Assembly: GCA_013350335.1 (NCBI GenBank)
Contig: CM023532.1
Location: 37,635,708-37,699,707, forward strand
Direction of reading: 5' to 3'
Length of the DNA: 64,000 nt
From: Chimonanthus salicifolius
Taxonomy: Eukaryota > Streptophyta > Magnoliopsida > Laurales > Calycanthaceae
Shown: positions 11,080-21,786 of the stretch, one piece after another
Layout of the letters: every line of letters begins with the position of its first letter
Numbering within the stretch: the stretch's first letter is position 1
Notes under the pieces: generated by a model
Told to the model about the DNA's origin: nothing
Seen by the model: only the letters and a program-made list of their open reading frames with translations
The model's database searches: none
Made by a program: the position numbers and the translations under genes

Positions 11080-11943
11080 ATCAGGAATCAACATAATGGT
11101 TCGTCATCTTACAAAAAGTGCAGAACCGAGACCCTTTCTTCCGGTGACCTTTGGTATCACGACGCGAGTCAGAAGAAGGGTCTTTGCCATAAGAACCAGA
11201 AGCCCCACGTGCGAGAGGAGGCTGAGTGGTCATCAACGCAGACCGTTCTTACCGGCATAGGAGTCATAACCAGGCGGCGCCTATCATCTCGAAGTAAGGC
11301 AGAGTAGACCTCTTCCAGAGAGAGAAGAGGACGTTGGCCAAGCAACTGGGCTCGAATAGGTTCAAAGTCCTGGTTACGGCCAGCCAAGAATTCAAAAGTC
11401 TGTCGTCGATTAAGAATCTGGTTGTAGAGAACAATATCAGTAGGGTCCATAAACCGAACGGATTCAAGTTGATCCAATTCAAGCCAACATGTCCGCATCT
11501 TGGAATAATACTGAATGAGGGAGAGCTCCCCCTGTCGAAGGTGAGAAGCAGTCTGATAGAGCTTATAGAGCTGGGCAGAATTATCACCGTCCGAATACAA
11601 ATCCTTAATGGTGTCCCAGACATTCTTGGCCGTGGGAAGTGTATAGACAGTCCCACGAATATGATCTTCCATGGAATGAAGAAGTCAAGACTGCACCAAA
11701 GAATTATTAGCGTTCCAGGTACGGTAGGAAGAGTCCTTCTTGTCTGGTTCAGGGGTTGTACCATCAATAAAATCAATAGCTGTTTGGAAGTAAGAACATT
11801 TTAACCGAATGAGACCATTGGAAGTAATTGGTCTCATTTAAGAGCACAGTGGTAATCTTGCCAATATGCTGATGGCCAGAAAAAGCCATATCAGTGGAAG
11901 AAGAGGCCCCAGAGGTCGTTAGTGGTTCCGGAGAGGCGGCCAT
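11080..11943 (-). pseudogene. Copia gag remnant
   Basis: The frame begins at an ATG at 11943-11941 (MAASPEPLTT...), then LLNETNYFQWSHSVKMFL, VWDTIKDLYSDGDN and QLYKLYQTASHLRQGELS, a copia gag domain. The zinc knuckle reads CTFCKMTNHYVDS followed by a stop where the last Cys is expected. A TGA at 11687-11685 replaces an expected Trp codon. A frame change lies near 11780. Confidence 0.82.
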
Positions 11944-12099
11944 TATCCCAATAAGAAAGCTTGCAAGTAGTAGAAAACTAAGGATAAAAGTGGCAGAGAG
12001 ATCAGAGGCAGCAAAAAACTGGCAGAATAAGCAGTGGAAGAGGTTGATCCGTCAAATCAAAGAGAATAGTGGGGCCTTTTTCAGCTGACTGAAATGTAA

Positions 12100-12190
12100 T
12101 TTTCAGTCGACTGATTTCTTCTCAGTTCTTACAGACGAAAATTCAGTCGACTGAATTCCAAATTTCAGTCGACTGATTTCTTCTCAGTTC
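12100..12190. repeat. Palindromic direct repeats in the copia leader
   Basis: The 12 bp palindrome TCAGTCGACTGA occurs three times in 73 bp (12103-12114, 12143-12154, 12164-12175). The first and third copies lie inside a ~28 bp direct repeat ending ttcttctcagttc. The middle one extends to a 16 bp palindrome. This lies between the primer site and gag. The leader from 11944 to 12940 otherwise shows no conserved coding domain, although fairly long open frames exist. Confidence 0.75.
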
Positions 12191-12940
12191 ACAGACGGTG
12201 CAGGTAGCAGAGATGAAGACCGAGAAATTGGACCCCACCTTGGACCGAAATCCTAGGTCTACCTGTGGCAGGAGAAGGTGGGCCAGGGATGAATCCAGCA
12301 ATGGGGAGCGGAAGTGCAAGAAGGTCAGATCCAAAGAGATCGAACCAAAAGAACCACCAAGAAGGGGAATTTGGTCACTGTTGTTGCTGTATGCAGAAAA
12401 CCAAAAATGGGCTCCACTGTTGATGAAATGGGGAGCACCCAGGTGTGATCTGATCCAGAGGGAGGGGCGAACACCATAGGTCTGGTTCCAAGCAAAACTA
12501 GAAAAAAAATGCCAGAAGATCTGGCAAAAAATCCAGCAAAATCTGGGATTTGCGCCGTCCCAGGCAGCAATCCAAAAAGCCAACAGATTGGAGGGCCCAC
12601 ACTGATCAGATCAGAGTCCAATGGGACATATGGATAGGCCATCCAAAAACGGAAGGGGTATGGTGGGGTCCCGCCGGGGAAATCTTTTCCGGTCATCGGA
12701 TCAAAGGCTAAGAACTCAGGGCTGTTGGGAATGGGAAAAAAACTGAAGCAGCAGGACACAATAAAATGGCAAGATCTGCAAAAAGAAGAAGGATAGGAGG
12801 GAGAATCCGCAACAGAAGTCCGTGGAGAGTCGGAGAAGAGGCCTGCAGGACGATGATGAACAGTAATTCTGAAGAGGAGCAGTAAAACGGAATAAAAAAC
12901 CTCTCCTAAAGCGTCCAGAAATTCGTTCTAGCTGATATCA

Positions 12941-13205
12941 TGTTGAATCTAATAATAAAAAGAAATAAAGAAAGGAAAAAGAGATGAATATTAGAGAATA
13001 ATGATTCTTAGAATTGTATTAAGATGTATTTCCTCTTAGAGGGTACAAGTATATATAAGAGAGAGAGCCAATTAAGGTGGCCAAAAAGGAAAGTATAATC
13101 AGTCGTAATTATCTACTCTAATTATACACCTATACAGTTGACTTGCCAAGATAGGCATAGTCAGTTTAGTTTGTCCTGAGTTGGGTCTCAGTGGGTCCCA
13201 CAACA
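12941..13205 (-). repeat. Copia 5' LTR
   Basis: 265 bp partner of the LTR at 6323. The internal tatatataag, read on the minus strand as CTTATATATA, is a candidate TATA box of the element. Confidence 0.9.
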
Positions 13206-13495
13206 CAATAGTCCCACATCGCCAGTGAGAGTCTTGGATCCTCTGTATATAAGGTGTTGGCTCCTCTCCATCTAGCACAAGGCCTTTTGAGGGCTCCCCT
13301 GGCGTGGGTCCTCAGATACAAAGCCATGCGGGCCTAGGTGTGAGACCAAGGCGGACAATATTGTGCTAGAAGGTCGGGGCAAGTTGTTGCAAATGGTATT
13401 AGAGTACGGTTCAACTCTCAGCTGAGGGTGTGGGCTGGTGCGTGTCTCAACCGGCTGTCGAGCAGGGGGAGTCTCTGGTCTTAAGGGGGTTAGGT

Positions 13496-13783
13496 TGTAG
13501 TACCCCGCCCCAGAGGGGGCCCAACTGAGAGAACAGAGGGCTGCCAAAAGGGAGAGATAAAATCGCCAGTGTTGAGATTAGCGCCAATGGGCGTGTGCAA
13601 TAGTCCCACATCGTCAGTGAGGGTCTTGGATCCTCTGTATATAAGGTGTTGGCTCCTTCCCATCTAGCACAAGGCCTGTTGAGGATTGCCCTGGCATAGG
13701 TCCTCAGATGCAAAGCCTTGCGGGCCCGGGTGCGGAACCAAAGCGGACAATATTGTGCTAGAAGGTCGGGGCAACTTGTTACA
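13496..13783 (+). repeat. TRIM 3' terminal repeat
   Basis: It matches the split 5' copy (6218-6322 plus 13206-13391) over its whole length with a few percent substitutions. It includes cctctgtatataaggtgttg. It shows the uninterrupted target site of the copia insertion (gtgtgcaatagtccc). Confidence 0.82.
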
Positions 13784-13788
13784 TTATT

Positions 13789-13789
<1 letters not shown>

Positions 13790-13837
<48 letters not shown>
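13790..13837 (+). repeat. (CT)n microsatellite
   Basis: About 48 bases of CT with one interruption. It is followed by cattcccttacccag, which also occurs left of the TRIM at about 6167, so the TRIM sits between two copies of a short flanking repeat. Confidence 0.9.
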
Positions 13838-13840
<3 letters not shown>

Positions 13841-13904
13841 CTCTCATTCCCTTACCCAGCTGGACACTTAGTCATTGATGAGGGAGTGCATGTGATATTA
13901 AATG

Positions 13905-14395
13905 GCCATGGTAAGTTGAGAAAATGAGAAACACTTTTTTGAATATATAATTCTTAATTATAAATATTATTGGAATGATAATATTTAGTTATTTACATTA
14001 AAAATATGTAAATATTCATGTCATTAATAACATAAGAATAAATGTAGATAATCATATTATTAATATTTTCATCTTAATAATATTATAATGATATATTATC
14101 TCTTAAGATAATTATCATAAATTACCAACACCGTCATTTATGTATTATTAGTTAATTAATATTTATTAAGTTGGTAATATTTAGTATCATAATAATTAAT
14201 ATCTCCCATAATATATATGTATCTTTGAATTAATTAAATATTATTATATGTTGATATTTTGTAATTTAAGTGAATGTAATAATCTCATATTGATTATTAT
14301 AAATAATATTTTTTTTTAAAAATCTTATTTCAACTCATTACTAAACCTGAATTAATATTTCAATATTATTTATAATATCTAGGGGAACGGGATTG
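13905..14395. other. Very AT-rich intron stretch, nothing recognised
   Basis: Almost only A and T with many short ATTA/TAAT motifs. There is no open frame and no clear inverted or tandem repeat. Confidence 0.5.
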
Positions 14396-14479
14396 ACAAT
14401 CTAGGGGAACACATATTCAACTGTGGCTCTAACACAGTCGTCTTCTTCTAATTAGTTGTGTGGAAAGAATAAAATGAAG

Positions 14480-14991
14480 TAGAACTTTTTAGTATTGGGA
14501 AAGTCCTTGACTATATGGACTTACTTACCTAGGGCTAGGAAAACTTCTTATTGAAAATGACTCAGTAAATGCAGTTAAATCGGTTACAAGAGTGAAACAG
14601 TCCCGTTGTAGATTAGCAACAGTGGTTAGGGTGATTAAGGCTTTACTAATTGGCCGGGGGATAACCTTTTCTCAAGTCAGCAGATCGGCTAGCGGAGTTG
14701 TAGACTTCTTTGCAAAACACGGAATGGACTCACCACTCTGGGGTCTTTTCTACTTGTGACTCATAGGGTGGTTGGCCTAGACGGATGTTTGTTTAGTTTT
14801 CAGGGGTTGGGCTGGTTTGTTTTGTACTCATTGGAGTTATGGTTATTTTTGGCACATTTGCTATTGTGGGCTGGCTTTTTCTCTTTCTGTCTTGGGTTTA
14901 CATCTCTTAAATCCATTTTCCCCTTTTTATGTTTCTTGTACTTTCATGTTTTTATTAATGAAATTTATCCTGTTCCCGCTCCCAAAAAAAA
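14480..14991 (+). mobile_element. 5'-truncated L1-like LINE fragment
   Basis: The frame gives ENDSVNAVKSV and GITFSQVSRSASGVVDFFAK, a decayed RNase H-like end (compare RSANCVANFLAK at 5578). A T-rich 3' UTR and an A run at 14984-14991 follow. The left end and TSD are not resolved. Confidence 0.65.
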
Positions 14992-15294
14992 GGTGGGTGA
15001 GAATCAAGCCAATTCAAGTTGTCAAAAAGATTCTTGGCAAAAGATTTTCCCCTTTTGCTTTGCTTGGTCTGTTTACCTAGCACTTAATTTATGTGTCAAG
15101 TTTTGCTTGGTGTCCACTATGTCTTGGTTCTTATTGTAACTCACAAGTATTCCAGCTCCTGCATTTGGAGGGCCTTCGGATTTCTTTGCTGTAAATGATT
15201 TGGATATTTTATTAATTAAGAATACCATTTTTGTCTCTTTTTTTTGGCAGTTGAATATGTTTGTTGCTTGTAAAAAATCATGAATTATTTGTAG

Positions 15295-15444
15295 GTACTG
15301 TTGAAAAGGAGATATTGTTTTCATAAGCTGCAAAAATTGCCAAGTGGGTTCCATCCCAGACTAAGAAATGATGATCTAGATTCTGTCAATAAGCTGTGTG
15401 ACTATTGGCACAAGCGGCAGAGTGTGATTGTCATGGATAACCAG
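15295..15444 (+). pseudogene. MOM1-like exon: start of the SNF2-like domain
   Basis: The acceptor is tttgtag before 15295 and the donor GT at 15445. It reads FHKLQKLPSGFHPRL, then SVNKLCDYWHKRQSVIVMDNQ, open throughout. It corresponds to the SNF2 stretch just before the ATP-binding loop. Flanking introns are 13.8 and 4.9 kb. Confidence 0.75.
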
Positions 15445-16095
15445 GTAAAAGCTTTTCATTGCGTGTTTACTTCCATTCTTATCTAGTTTGCCTGTGTAAC
15501 ACATAATCGGATGATGCCATTATATTGTTCAGTCAATTGGAGCTTTAATGTGTTTAAATACATACAAGGTGTAGGTAGGACACTATACTTAGGTGGTCAT
15601 ACTGGCGATGATGAGTTATTACTATGAATACCATGAGAACTATATTTCCTTTTTAGAACTTCTTTCAGAACCCAAGCCTACTATGTATCTCTTTGTGTTT
15701 TACCCTACTTGTAGCTATGTGATTCTTTATTGCAAGCAGATAAAGTATAATTATTTTAGCTGATCGTATACCTGTAAAAAATGTTGTAAGTACTCGTCTT
15801 TGTTGTCTACACTGGCTTTTCAACGAACGTAAATCATATGGTACATCATTACTTTCTCATAATCGGTGGGTGTGAGGGTTTCTAATGAGGGTCAACTTTT
15901 AGCTATTAGGAGAGCTTTGGTAGTGTGGAGATCAATTAACCTAGGGGAAGTTAGTCATAGAAGGGGATTCGGTGACTCTGCTCAAATGGGCTTAGGGAAT
16001 GAAAAAGTCTCCTTGGAAATTGATTACCATAGTCACGAAAATTAAGGACTTATGTTTGGACGATGAGGTCTCCTTCACATAGGTTAGACAGTCAG

Positions 16096-16499
16096 TAATG
16101 TAGGACAATTCGAGCTTACATGGAGTATTTACTTATGTTCGTATTATTTTATTTTTAGAATTATTGTTTAGCAAGAAAGCCAGGTTCGGTGGCTTTTCTA
16201 GTTTGTTTAAGAGTCTAAGATGAGTTTAGAAGTTGTAAACAAATTGGAAACCACTCACGTGGCCTTCCAAATTCGTCTAGCAAAGTCGGGTCTAGAGTCC
16301 TTTGCTAGTTTGAGTTCTTAGTTTTATTATAAATAGATATGGTTGTAGAGATACCTCTTTCGAACAATGGATTATTGAATGAAATTGAAGGCATAGCCTT
16401 TTTCCCTATCTTTTTCCTTTTTTTCTTTTTTTCTTCTCTTATCTAGCTACAGACATATCTTCTTCTTCCTGCCTAGTTGCAGGCGTTGCTCCCGCATCA
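16096..16499 (+). repeat. Ty3-like 5' LTR
   Basis: 404 bp, ends ...gcgttgctcccgcatca. The following ttggttcaaagac is a weak primer-site candidate (compare TGGTATCAGAGC). Confidence 0.85.
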
Positions 16500-16599
16500 A
16501 TTGGTTCAAAGACAAGGTTCTTTGTATCTTTGTTAAACAGAGACGACCCCGATTAGAACCGAGTCCCTGCGTTTTCAGGGCAATCCTATTTGGTTCACA

Positions 16600-16602
<3 letters not shown>

Positions 16603-16649
<47 letters not shown>

Positions 16650-16757
16650 ATCAGGGACATTCTTGTTCTCTGCCCTCAATTTTCCCCAAAAAAAAAACCA
16701 AGAGTTATCAGGGACATTCTTGTTCTCTGCCCTCAATTTTCCCAAAAAAAAAACCAA
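16603..16757 (+). repeat. (GA)n tract and 57 bp tandem duplication
   Basis: A GA run (16607-16647) is followed by two near-identical 57 bp units at 16645-16701 and 16702-16757 (gagttatcagggacattctt...). Both lie in the leader of the Ty3-like element. Confidence 0.85.
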
Positions 16758-18413
16758 AAACAAACAAAAAAAAAATACCGCAGCACATACCTATTTGCAG
16801 ACTTGCTTCTTCCTTCATCTCTTTTCTGATTCCAACCCTTCAACTGAAGCCACCCTTCTGCCTCTTTGTTTTGCCTCTGTTGCCCCTCTTTTTTGCCACT
16901 CCTTCCGCTTTCACCCTTGCTCTGTTTCACCGCAAACAGTGTCGTCTTCTTCTTCTTCGCCCAGGTACCACCTTTCCATCTTCTCCCCTTTCCACTGCCA
17001 TCGCCTCTTTTTTCCTTTCTTTCCACCTTCTTCATCTCTCGCTGCTTCTTTCTTTCACCCTTTTTCTTTCCGCCGCACCTCTCTGCGAGTGTTCTACTAT
17101 TCTTCCTCTCTCTATTTCTTTCCCTCTTTCTTTTATCCCAATCGCATCCCTGCCCTAATCGCCTTACCCACATGTGCTTCCAACTCCCACCATTTAAGTC
17201 ATAGTTCCCACGTGTGACCAAACTTATAAGTCACGTGACTAGTACACTCCATTTCCATGCGTCCCCATTGAGACCTTCCATTACTTCTTTGTCTCCTTCC
17301 ATGCCCAGCAGCTTTCGTCCCACTTAATTTAGGCCCACCTTACCCACCTTCAACTGTTGACCACTGTTAGACCCTTTGACCAACTATGTGTCCACTTTGA
17401 CCGAACCTAAATCCATGTCTTACCATTGGGTCCCCCCGTCACCATCTATTAAACCAATTACCCGGTCCTCCTCATACTTTCCATATAATCCCCCTACACA
17501 CCCCTCTAATCGACATAATGACACCTATCCCTCCCACTCTGTTCCTTCCTATTCCCATTCACCTAAGTCACCAAGTTCTTTCCAACCCCCAACCCGCTCC
17601 AACCATCGTGTCTTGCACTCTATGGCACCCTGATCTGATTATCCGCATCACACAGACCCGATAACATCCAACAACAATGATGATCAATATCTCGGCGAAT
17701 CTGAGTTCAATGAATTTAAATCCGAGTTCAAGGCAGTTATCTCTAAAGTTCTATCTGACATGCGATCTGACTTTCAAGTTTTTTTACAAGAATCTACAGA
17801 GGCACGACGAAGGTGCACGCCACCTCGAACTATGTGCCTACTTCTTCAAGGTGTGTGTCGACTCCTCCAAAGTCACCATCGGAGTTCATGCATGTTGCCT
17901 CAGAGTCAGACTCAGAGTTCATGCCCGCTACTCTAGAAGTCGTGACACCACAACCATTGCCTGTGTTGGAGAACAAGTTGTGTTGCCAGCACCACAGTCG
18001 ATGCAACCGACGAGTGTTGATCCCCCTCCACCACCACCTCCACTAATTACCCAACCACCTCCCATACCCGAACCCCATCCCATTACGGATACCAAGAATT
18101 CATCTATGGTTATTTGTACATTATCCTGCCCGCCTCTTGTCCTCCATCTGACAACCCCTCCAGACTATGTGATTCCTCTAGTGCCATATGACGACCCCTT
18201 CGCCATCAGCTTGGTTCGTCCGTGCTTGAGCCCATTTGTAGTCCTTGACTTCGTCGTCTCACCGCTAGAATATTCTCAGCATCCCTGCCTTGCCGATTGT
18301 GCCGTTAAAAGCTTCGTCATTTGCATCTTCGGCCTTGGTCTTCATCTTTATTTGGTGCCTTGTGATTTTGCTGATTTCAACTCGAGGACGAGTTCTTTTC
18401 AAGACCAGGGGAA

Positions 18414-18823
18414 TGATGTAGAACACGCAGAGCTTACATGGAGTATTTACTATTTTCGTATTTTCGCATTATTTTATTTTTAGAATTCTTGTTTAGCAAG
18501 AAAGTCAGGTCGGTGACTTTCCTAGTTTGTTCAAGAGTCTAAGATGACTTTAGAAGTTGTAAACGAATTGGAAACCACTCACGTGGCCTTCCAAATTCGT
18601 CTAGGAAAGTCGGGTCTAGAGTCCTTTGCTATTTTGAGTTCTTAGTTTTATTATAAATAGATATGGTTGTAAGAGAGGAGATACCTCTTTCGAACAATGG
18701 ATTATTGAATGAAATTGAAGGCATAGCCTTTTTCCCTATCTTCTCTCTCTTTTTTTCTTCTCCTGTCTAGCTACAGGCATATCTTCTTCTTCCTGCCTAG
18801 TTGCAGGCGTTGCTCCCACGTCA
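18414..18823 (+). repeat. Ty3-like 3' LTR
   Basis: 410 bp, starts tgatgtagaac and ends cccacgtca. It differs from the 5' LTR by scattered substitutions and small indels. Confidence 0.85.
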
Positions 18824-19109
18824 GTCAGCCTATGGTGTTGAGATTTCTTTGCAGCTAACTCATCGAACAAATGCGTTTTCCTCTTGTAACTAATAGGGGA
18901 GGGTTAGGGAGTGACATGGGACCTATATTCCAGAGTTTCCTTCTTGTTACTCTCTTTGTTTAGGACTTCTATATCTCTTGTTTGTTTCATACTTTCATCT
19001 TTTCTTTATTTTTGGTTTAAGCCTCTTAGACCTCTGCATGTATTTGTAACATTTGTTTTGTTTAATATATTTTCCATCTTGTTACTGCTCGAAAAAAAAA
19101 AGAGATTAC

Positions 19110-19249
19110 TTGCTTTTCAGTTTTGTATCCTTGCCAAGTTGGTTTCTTGTATATTGCTACATGTATTTTTCCGGGGTTTAATCCTTGTAGACCCAATTGT
19201 ACATTCTCTCTTCATTAATACAATTCTCATTTGTTTCTGTTAAAAAAAA
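19110..19249 (+). mobile_element. Probable LINE 3' tail
   Basis: T-rich sequence ending in attaatacaattctcatttg and an A run at 19241-19248, like the other LINE ends here. There is no coding part. Confidence 0.4.
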
Positions 19250-20300
19250 TGAGCTTTGGTTATTTTGATGTAGGCTATAATGAACCAAAACCCACAATAT
19301 GAGCCCAAGAATTTATGCAAATCTTGAATTGTACTTCCCAAAACTCAAAACCAAAAGCTTTAGGCAATAGAAAAAAGGGGAAAAAGTATTTAGAATTTCA
19401 CGTGGAATAGGCTTAGAATAGCCCATACCCAATGTAATGAACTTTAGAGCGGCCCCTTTTTGATGCTCCAAGAGAAATTACACAAATAATGAAGAAACCC
19501 AAAGAACTTACTGGTAGTACAGCCTTAACATTGATTATATAGAGTTTGTTACATCCCAAAACTGGCTCCACTAAAACTAGCCTGCTAATAATAGATTTTC
19601 GTCTAGTGCCTCCGTCACTAAGCCATTGGATCTGGTGGGACAGCATCTAGGGTGGTTTTGTACAAAATTGATTGAAAGGGTAGCAGAGGTGTATTATTCA
19701 TTTTGCTGCAATCGAATGTTTAGGCAGAGTATGATTTGAAGTTTGTTTTCCAGTTTGTTCGGGATCGAAAGTGCAGTTTGTAAGTTTTCTAGATTGAAAG
19801 CAAAAAAATTGCTTGTATTCTTTTGCAAGTTTTGCTACCAGCACAATTCTCTCACTCCTTTCTCCTACTCTATCTCTGTTGGAATGTGGATGGGATTTTG
19901 ACAATGGCAACTCAAATTTATGAGTTGAACATCCACCTCCTCTTTTGGCAAAAAGCTTGTAACAAGCCACTGAGCAAGAGATGGTTAGGGTTTCTGGTGT
20001 TGTAGATCCCTATGATGTGGCATCTCATATTCATAGTTTTACTTTTTAGCTGGAGAGATGCAGTCTGATTAGAGTTTCTTTTCTTTTTCCTTTTTTTACT
20101 TGCACTAAATTGATGCAAAATGGCTGTTTCAATTTTTTTGTGCAAAATGCTGTTCATTATTAATTCCTTTTGATGCTTTTGTTTATTGGTCCTTTATTTT
20201 TTAATCCTAGTGGATGTTGGTTTTGTATATTGGAAATCAATATTTATATTTCTTGTATTAAAACTTTCATATTCATTGATCTAATCGACCCTTTGTACAG
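19250..20300. other. Intron sequence, nothing recognised
   Basis: No repeat ends or conserved frames seen up to the acceptor cttgtacag-like site (ctttgtacag) at 20291-20300. Confidence 0.45.
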
Positions 20301-20552
20301 GATCGTATCATAAGGGTGATCCTATTCATCTTATCTGTAAAATCTTATGCATGCCGTCCATTCCTTATCATCTCAACTTCCTCAGCTCTCCCTTTATGGG
20401 AAAATGAACTGTTGCATTTGGCACCGTCTGCAAGCCTTGTAGTTTATGTTGGGAACAAGGATGTCCGGAAATGTATTCAAACCCTTGAGTTTCATGAAGG
20501 CCGTTGTGCAATGTTTCATGTACTTCTATCACCTCTTGACACTGTTATTGAG
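20301..20552 (+). pseudogene. MOM1-like exon: degenerate ATP-binding region
   Basis: Open over 84 codons: DRIIRVILFILSV, CRPFLIISTSSALPLWENEL, LVVYVGNKDVRKCI and MFHVLLSPLDTVIE. In active SNF2 proteins the first segment holds the Walker A loop GLGKT. Here DNQDRIIR replaces it, as expected in the MOM1 lineage, which has lost ATPase activity. LIISTSSALPLW matches the SNF2 motif Ia region. Donor GT at 20553. Confidence 0.8.
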
Positions 20553-20829
20553 GTACCTTCACATGTCTTTCTTGAAACTTCCATTGCTTTAATACTTCTG
20601 TAGTTGATTCGGGAATGTTTCTCCAGTGAATGACTTAATTCTCTAACTGCCTAATATAGTTCCATGTTCATAGTACTTGCTATTAGACTAATGATGCTTG
20701 CATGTTTGCTGTAGAGGTACCATATTATTCTATTTACCATTTAGCTAGCTCATTTGTATTTTATCGTGTGAATCTTTATAAACTTGTAGGAGATCTTATT
20801 CCATTAGCCTTTGATGTATTACCATACAG

Positions 20830-20970
20830 GATTTAGAACAATTACAATCCATAGAATGGGAAGCAATAATAATTGACGAGTGCCAACGCTACAGGGTGTC
20901 GAGACATCTTGAACAATTCAGAAAGCTTACATCTTATTTTTTGCTGCTTCTTCACAATGGTCCAGTGAAG
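20830..20970 (+). pseudogene. MOM1-like exon: DExx box region
   Basis: Acceptor catacag at 20823-20829, donor GT at 20971. It reads DLEQLQSIEWEAIIIDECQRYR and FRKLTSYFLLLL. DECQ stands where SNF2 ATPases have DEAH/DEGH. Open. Confidence 0.8.
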
Positions 20971-21058
20971 GTACTCAATTTTTTTTTTTTTCTACTTTTC
21001 AATATTTGATGCACTTAAGATGCATCTACTGACCATGTAAGCTATGGAGGTTTTCCAG

Positions 21059-21372
21059 GATCAAGTAGCTGACTACCTCAATCTTCTGACCATCCTTGAT
21101 TCAGATGGAGATGGTAATTTTATAGGGAGTTTGAACTTTGATTCAAATGATAGTGCCCTTTCTGCGCTCAAGGAAAGGTTGGCAAAGTTTATTGCAGTAT
21201 GAGCGGAAAGTCAGACTCAAAGTTTGTTGAATACTGGGTTCCTATCAGGCTTTCTAAAGTGCAGCTTGAACAATACTGCTCTATCCTAATTTCTAATTCC
21301 ATATTGCTTCGCTCTTGTTCAAAGACTGATCGTGTTGGAGCTCTCCATGATATTCTTAACTCCATCAGGAAG
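21059..21372 (+). pseudogene. MOM1-like exon: SNF2 middle part, frameshifted
   Basis: Acceptor ttttccag at 21051-21058. It reads DQVADYLNLLTILD and [14 protein letters not shown], then TGA at 21200-21202. The expected frame resumes from 21205 as [20 protein letters not shown] and ends HDILNSIRK at a GT donor at 21373. The net shift is -1 (or +2) around 21197-21212. Confidence 0.78.
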
Positions 21373-21612
21373 GTTGGACCTAAATGAATTATATCCCATC
21401 ACTATATATGATTCTAGCTCCTTTTGATAAATATCTATTAGTCATGGCAAAAGCTTTTAGCTGGAAATTCACTGCTTGCTGTATATGTATTATTTTTTGT
21501 TTCTATTTTATTTCCTAAGTGTTTTTCCTCACTTTGTACCACACTAACCATTCTTAATGTGGCTATTGACCACTTTTTGGTGGTTGGCCGATGTTATATT
21601 CCTTGGTGTCAG

Positions 21613-21786
21613 TGTTGTGACCATCCTTATCTTGTTGACGCATCTTTGCGAGGCACACTCATCAAAGGTCTTTCACCAGTTGAATATTTGGATGTTGAAG
21701 TAAATGCCAGTGGTAAACTAAGATTCCTTGACAAGGTTCTACCAGAGATTAAAAATCAGGGACTAAGAGTATTGATCCTTTTTCAG
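21613..21786 (+). pseudogene. MOM1-like exon: helicase C start, GC donor
   Basis: 58 open codons: CCDHPYLVD, VEYLDVEVNASGKLRFL and IKNQGLRVLILFQ, the helicase motif IV region. The phase fits the next exon (PIGSSGQCSIGDILDDF) only if the exon ends at 21786, so the donor reads CAG|GCATGT. This is either a natural GC-AG intron or a decayed GT donor. Confidence 0.75.

Larger units (their letters stand above)
6323..13205 (-). mobile_element. Ty1/copia LTR retrotransposon, inactive
   Basis: Complete structure in minus orientation: LTRs at 12941-13205 (5') and 6323-6591 (3'), a primer-binding-like TGATATCAGC next to the 5' LTR, gag, protease, integrase, reverse transcriptase and RNase H in copia order, and a polypurine tract (TTGAGGGGAGAG) next to the 3' LTR. 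The exact 5 bp TSD caata (6318-6322 and 13206-13210) shows that it landed in the TRIM 5' repeat. All coding parts contain stops or frame breaks, so it cannot make its own proteins. Confidence 0.92.
6218..13783 (+). mobile_element. TRIM-type LTR element split by a copia insertion
   Basis: Two ~287 bp terminal repeats begin TGTAGTACCCCGCCC and end near CTTGTTRCA. The 5' copy is cut into 6218-6322 and 13206-13391 by the copia element, and the 3' copy is 13496-13783. Right after the 5' repeat, TGGTATTAGAG (13394-13404) matches the usual tRNA-Met primer site, and a G-rich tract (ttaagggggtta) precedes the 3' repeat. The internal part is only ~100 bp and has no gag or pol, which defines a TRIM. Flanks ttatc/ttatt match at 4 of 5 bases as a TSD. 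Each repeat has a TATA-like tatataag. Confidence 0.78.
16096..18823 (+). mobile_element. Non-autonomous Ty3/gypsy-like LTR element
   Basis: LTRs at 16096-16499 and 18414-18823 share most of their sequence (agcttacatggagtattta, gaaaccactcacgtggcctt). A polypurine tract (ccaggggaatga) directly precedes the 3' LTR, in the typical gypsy context of cgaggacgagttcttttcaa. The exact TSD gtcag lies at 16091-16095 and 18824-18828. The 1.9 kb interior has no protease, RT or integrase. A short frame (FNEFKSEFKAVISKVLSDM) near 17700 could be a gag remnant. It must depend on enzymes made elsewhere. Confidence 0.85.
15862..19101 (+). mobile_element. L1-like LINE fragment split by the Ty3-like element
   Basis: Left part 15862-16095 reads AIRRALVVWRSIN and the GDS region of the RNase H-like domain. 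The frame is resumed after the LTR element at 18829 (QSAYGVEISL, the RSANGVADF position), followed by a T-rich 3' UTR and an A run at 19092-19101. The two halves join cleanly if the LTR element and one gtcag copy are removed. Confidence 0.7.

Noticed and set aside
12143..12759. Overlapping minus-strand open frames of 140 codons or more in the copia leader
   Set aside because: They lie between the primer site and gag, in two frames at once, with no domain I recognise. I treat them as chance frames of the leader.
16663..17221. Long frames on both strands rich in Ser/Phe or Lys/Arg/Glu
   Set aside because: They come from a pyrimidine-rich low-complexity stretch inside the non-autonomous LTR element. 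Open frames on both strands reflect composition, not coding.
17677..18483. 268-codon frame with a Pro-rich centre
   Set aside because: It runs into the 3' LTR of the Ty3-like element and crosses several composition changes. Only a short part in another frame looks gag-like.
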